From NCBI GenBank assembly GCA_964019155.1, contig OZ025243.1, positions 37,615,479-37,679,478 on the forward strand: a stretch of 64,000 bases of DNA. Reading direction: 5' to 3'. This DNA is from Osedax fenrisi. Lineage: Eukaryota > Annelida > Polychaeta > Sabellida > Siboglinidae. The translations under genes and the position numbers were made by a program. Under the pieces are notes generated by a model. The model was given only the letters and a program-made list of their open reading frames with translations. It was not told the origin of the DNA and did no database searches. Shown here in pieces: positions 60,113 to 64,000 of the stretch (position 1 is the stretch's first letter; each line of letters starts with the position of its first letter).

Positions 60113-60333
60113 TGTATACGTAACCAGTATTATGCATTAGCAGCAGTTGTAGCACTATTAGCGACCATTATGTAATAATTAAGTCCATTACGAACGTTAT
60201 GATGTAATACTTGCGTAATAAGCATGTCAATATTAATATTGATTATGACCATATACTTTATAGTTGTATGTATGGATAATATATGACTAATTATTTATTA
60301 TCAGATTTATATTATTATATATATATATATACA

Positions 60334-60673
60334 TTCCTGTTGGGCTCAGTTGACTATGTCATTAGATACACGAGCACTATACTATACAGAACAAGGGATC
60401 CGCGGGTTAAACCCCCGTCCGGACCATTGAAATAGGTCTTATAGTGATCTTATATAATTGTGTATAAATAAATTATCGGCACTCGTTAACACAGTGGATG
60501 CCTTGACATGAGAGCGGCTTCGAATGAATCCCTAAGAAGCCGCTCTTATATTAAGGCATCCGTGATTTTATGTCGATATTAGAGCCATGTGATTATAAAG
60601 AAAACGTCATATAAGTTACTGGGTGGGATGAAAGGACTCCACCAAAATATAATAACACTAACAACAACAATAT
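60334..60673 (+). mobile_element. tRNA-derived SINE, copy C, with inverted duplication
   Basis: Starts with a diverged A box (TTGGGCTCAGTTGACTATG) and a B-box remnant GCGGGTTAAACCCCCGTCCGG. The body matches copies A and B (ATCTTATATAATTGTGTATA, GAGAGCGGCTTCGAA, TGGGATGAAAGGACTCCACC) and it ends in AACAACAACAAT. A 26-bp inverted duplication (60496-60521 with 60536-60561, three mismatches) forms a hairpin not present in copies A and B. Confidence 0.88.
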
Positions 60674-62545
60674 ATAATAACCTATATATATATAATTGTA
60701 TTATTAAGATAATTACGTAATAATTCATTGCGTAACCTGATATCGAGCACACGAGAGTTACGCAACAGTATGACATGTGTGTGTGTTGTAACATTAACTA
60801 GCTAGGTACACACACTATATACAGTGCCTATAACCGCTCGGTAACCGCTGTGGCTCCTATAGGATACGGTCGCTAAACACGGCCGGATGTGATGGACACT
60901 ATCGTTAGTGTTCAGACATATGTGCAGTCTGAGACTGCCAGTCTCCCTATGGACCACGTGACCATGCACTGTCACTTCTGTCTGTATCACATCGGTATAT
61001 GCATATAGTGCATGCACATAGGATATCCTCGTATTCGACCCGTATCACCCGAGTGGTCTCACTCGAGTTTATATCATGACTTATCAGTCATAACTTATAA
61101 GTTATAACTCATAGAGGAGGGTTTTCTCCTTTTTTCGAATTTTTTTTTATTATTCTTAAATTTTGAATTTTGAATTTTATTTTGTCGGATACTTAAAAAT
61201 ACTTTAAATTCATGTGCTAGTATATATTCTACTTACGAATTCAATAGGTTTAATATTATCCTTAAATAAACTTTACATACATTACTTATAAAGCTACTGT
61301 ACTGTACGATAATAATATCATTTCCTTCGATCACCTTTCTTTGTTAATGATATTATCAATGAACTTATTAAAAATAATCTCCATTCTTGGATTTATAAAT
61401 GTACTAACGTAGTTTTATGAATATATCTTAGATAGTGGTTCCTCCTTGTTTTATCTGTTCATTTACAACATTATCGATACCAGGTGATAATCCAGGTGTA
61501 ATACTATCTATTGAATGTTTAGTTTCTGCATTGAGTAAGATTATTGGTCTGAATTATATATATTTTTTTATCCCTGTATTTTATCTACTGCTTCGTTAAT
61601 TGTCTAAAGATCAGGGTTGAAGAAGTAGTATATAGTATAGTATATAGTATAGTATATAGTTATCGGAAATAGTATGGAACATTCGATGTACAGAAGTGAA
61701 CATTGTTCTTTAGTAATTGGGTTTCTATTCTTATCTTCAATTATCATATTCCGTTTTGTGTTAGTTTATAGCTCCATTAAATCGATGCAATAACAGTCAT
61801 AAATGTTTACTGTGGTATCCCTTTCATATTATCATCAATGTACCTACGGGTACATACTATAAGTCAATGTATCTACATTAAGAGTTTAATCACTCTTCTT
61901 TTACCTCTATAGAGGTACAATAGTACTTAGTATAGATACTATAGTATATGTTTTTGTTATTCTTGTTTATAGTCCAATTATGATATTTTAATATTTATAT
62001 AATTTATTTAATTATCTGCAAAACAGTATACTATTAAATTATATACTATTAAATCTGAAAAAAAATTAAATATATGATGATATAGTATATAATATATATA
62101 TTATACAATTTATATTGAAAAAAGTTTACAAAATCAAAAATCAATGAACTTTTAACCAACAAATGTATTATAAATTGTATTAATACATCAACAATATTTA
62201 AGCCACATTGAAGTATAAGAACACTATAGAGTTTATCATATTATAATATATGATAATAAAACAAAATATGTACAATCAAAAGAGTTATTGATGATTGAAA
62301 AATTGGCTAAAAAAGTTTGCTAAATTTTAAAATATCTCTAAAAGGCCCATTTTTTATTCTTGAGGAAAATTAATTTGCACGACTATTTTTCCAATATACT
62401 TGACAATCAGTTAGATTACCATCAACATCGGAGTCGGTTATGTGGTGACCATTATCTGGTTCACTTGGAATGACCCATACACATATATCAATACTATATT
62501 GTAGGTTAATCTGCACCATGATAAATATATATATATATCATAACT
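60674..62545. other. spacer; G+C-richer patch then AT-rich sequence, no gene recognised
   Basis: 60800-61060 is G+C-richer with CACGTG at 60955-60960. 61060-61110 has ATAACTTATAAGTTATAAC (palindrome). AGTATAGTATAT units repeat near 61630. Further on no open frame with recognisable similarity was found. Confidence 0.4.
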
Positions 62546-62846
62546 GCCTGTGTGGCTCAGTGGCTAAGGCGTCAGACACATAAGCAGTAGGACACGGGTT
62601 CGACCCTCGTCCGGACAATTAATTCATTTTATAAAATGGGTCTTAAAATATTATTTAGAAGTGATCTTATATAATTGTGTATAAATAAATGATCGGCTCT
62701 CGTTAAAACCATGGATTCCTTAGCATGAGAGCGGCTTCGAAGTGACATTAGAGCCATATATGGTTATAAGTGAAAACTTCATGTAAGTTCCTGGATGGGA
62801 TGAAAGGACTCCACCAAATAAAAATAACAATAACAATAACAATATA
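62546..62846 (+). mobile_element. tRNA-derived SINE, copy A (best preserved)
   Basis: Head GCCTGTGTGGCTCAGTGGCT with A box at about 62553-62569 and B box GGGTTCGACCC at 62596-62606, both close to RNA polymerase III promoter consensus. The body contains GAGAGCGGCTTCGAAG and TGGGATGAAAGGACTCCACC, and the tail is (AATAAC)n. The intact internal promoter makes this the copy most likely to have been transcribed. The minus-strand frames across it are SINE artefacts. Confidence 0.93.

Positions 62847-64000
<1,154 letters not shown>

Noticed and set aside
61300..61800. Possible old coding relic
   Set aside because: Short open stretches occur on both strands but no family motif could be placed.

Overview
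This window looks like non-coding, repeat-dominated DNA from an animal, probably an invertebrate. It is very AT-rich (I estimate 26-28% G+C by eye) and full of long (TA)n microsatellites. It carries several classes of eukaryotic mobile element: non-LTR retrotransposons of RTE and CR1-like type, tRNA-derived SINEs, hAT-like, pogo/Tigger-like, PIF/Harbinger-like and other non-autonomous DNA transposons. I found no cellular protein-coding gene on either strand. Every reading frame with recognisable protein similarity belongs to a LINE. The remaining open frames are artefacts of tandem repeats. I cannot name the species.

Layout. 1-7 kb: (TA)n arrays, a tRNA-like relic, a 42-bp minisatellite and a 598-bp terminal-inverted-repeat (TIR) element. 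7-10.5 kb: a 1.6-kb element with a 10-bp flanking duplication that contains a TTAA-flanked element, then a 952-bp TA-flanked element. 12.6-15.9 kb: an RTE-type LINE on the minus strand with many breaks. 15.9-17.6 kb: a decayed CR1-like LINE on the plus strand. 17.6-21.4 kb: two hAT-like non-autonomous elements on either side of a G+C-richer patch. 22-24.8 kb: a second decayed CR1-like LINE on the minus strand. 25.7-28.3 kb: a 2.6-kb hAT-like element with a perfect 8-bp target duplication and a SINE nested inside. 28.8-29.1 kb: a motif-rich candidate promoter. 29.9-30.5 kb: a LINE C-terminal fragment. 31.8-33.2 kb: a hAT-like element carrying a 20-bp A/T-only tandem array. 34.4-49.2 kb: a dense set of non-autonomous DNA elements, namely a foldback element, three copies of one pogo-like family, a PIF/Harbinger-like element, a TA-flanked element with another element nested in it, and a long and a short version of one hAT family.

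52.4-59.5 kb is the most striking part. A 15-bp minisatellite with higher-order structure forms two arrays of about 2.1 kb. Between them lies the youngest LINE of the window. Its endonuclease frame runs for 558 codons without a stop, has no ATG for its first 419 codons, and is joined in phase through a single TGA to ORF1. The LINE ends abruptly inside the reverse transcriptase, where the second array begins. 60-64 kb holds two more SINE copies, one of them with an inverted duplication that forms a hairpin, and the window ends inside an (ATT)n array.

There is no gene system acting together here in the usual sense. The connections are between autonomous and non-autonomous elements, between full-length and deleted copies, and between nested elements whose order of insertion can be read from the sequence. 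Several G+C-richer patches between repeats hold clustered CACGTG E-boxes, NRF1-, RFX- and YY1-like motifs and are the best candidates for host regulatory DNA.
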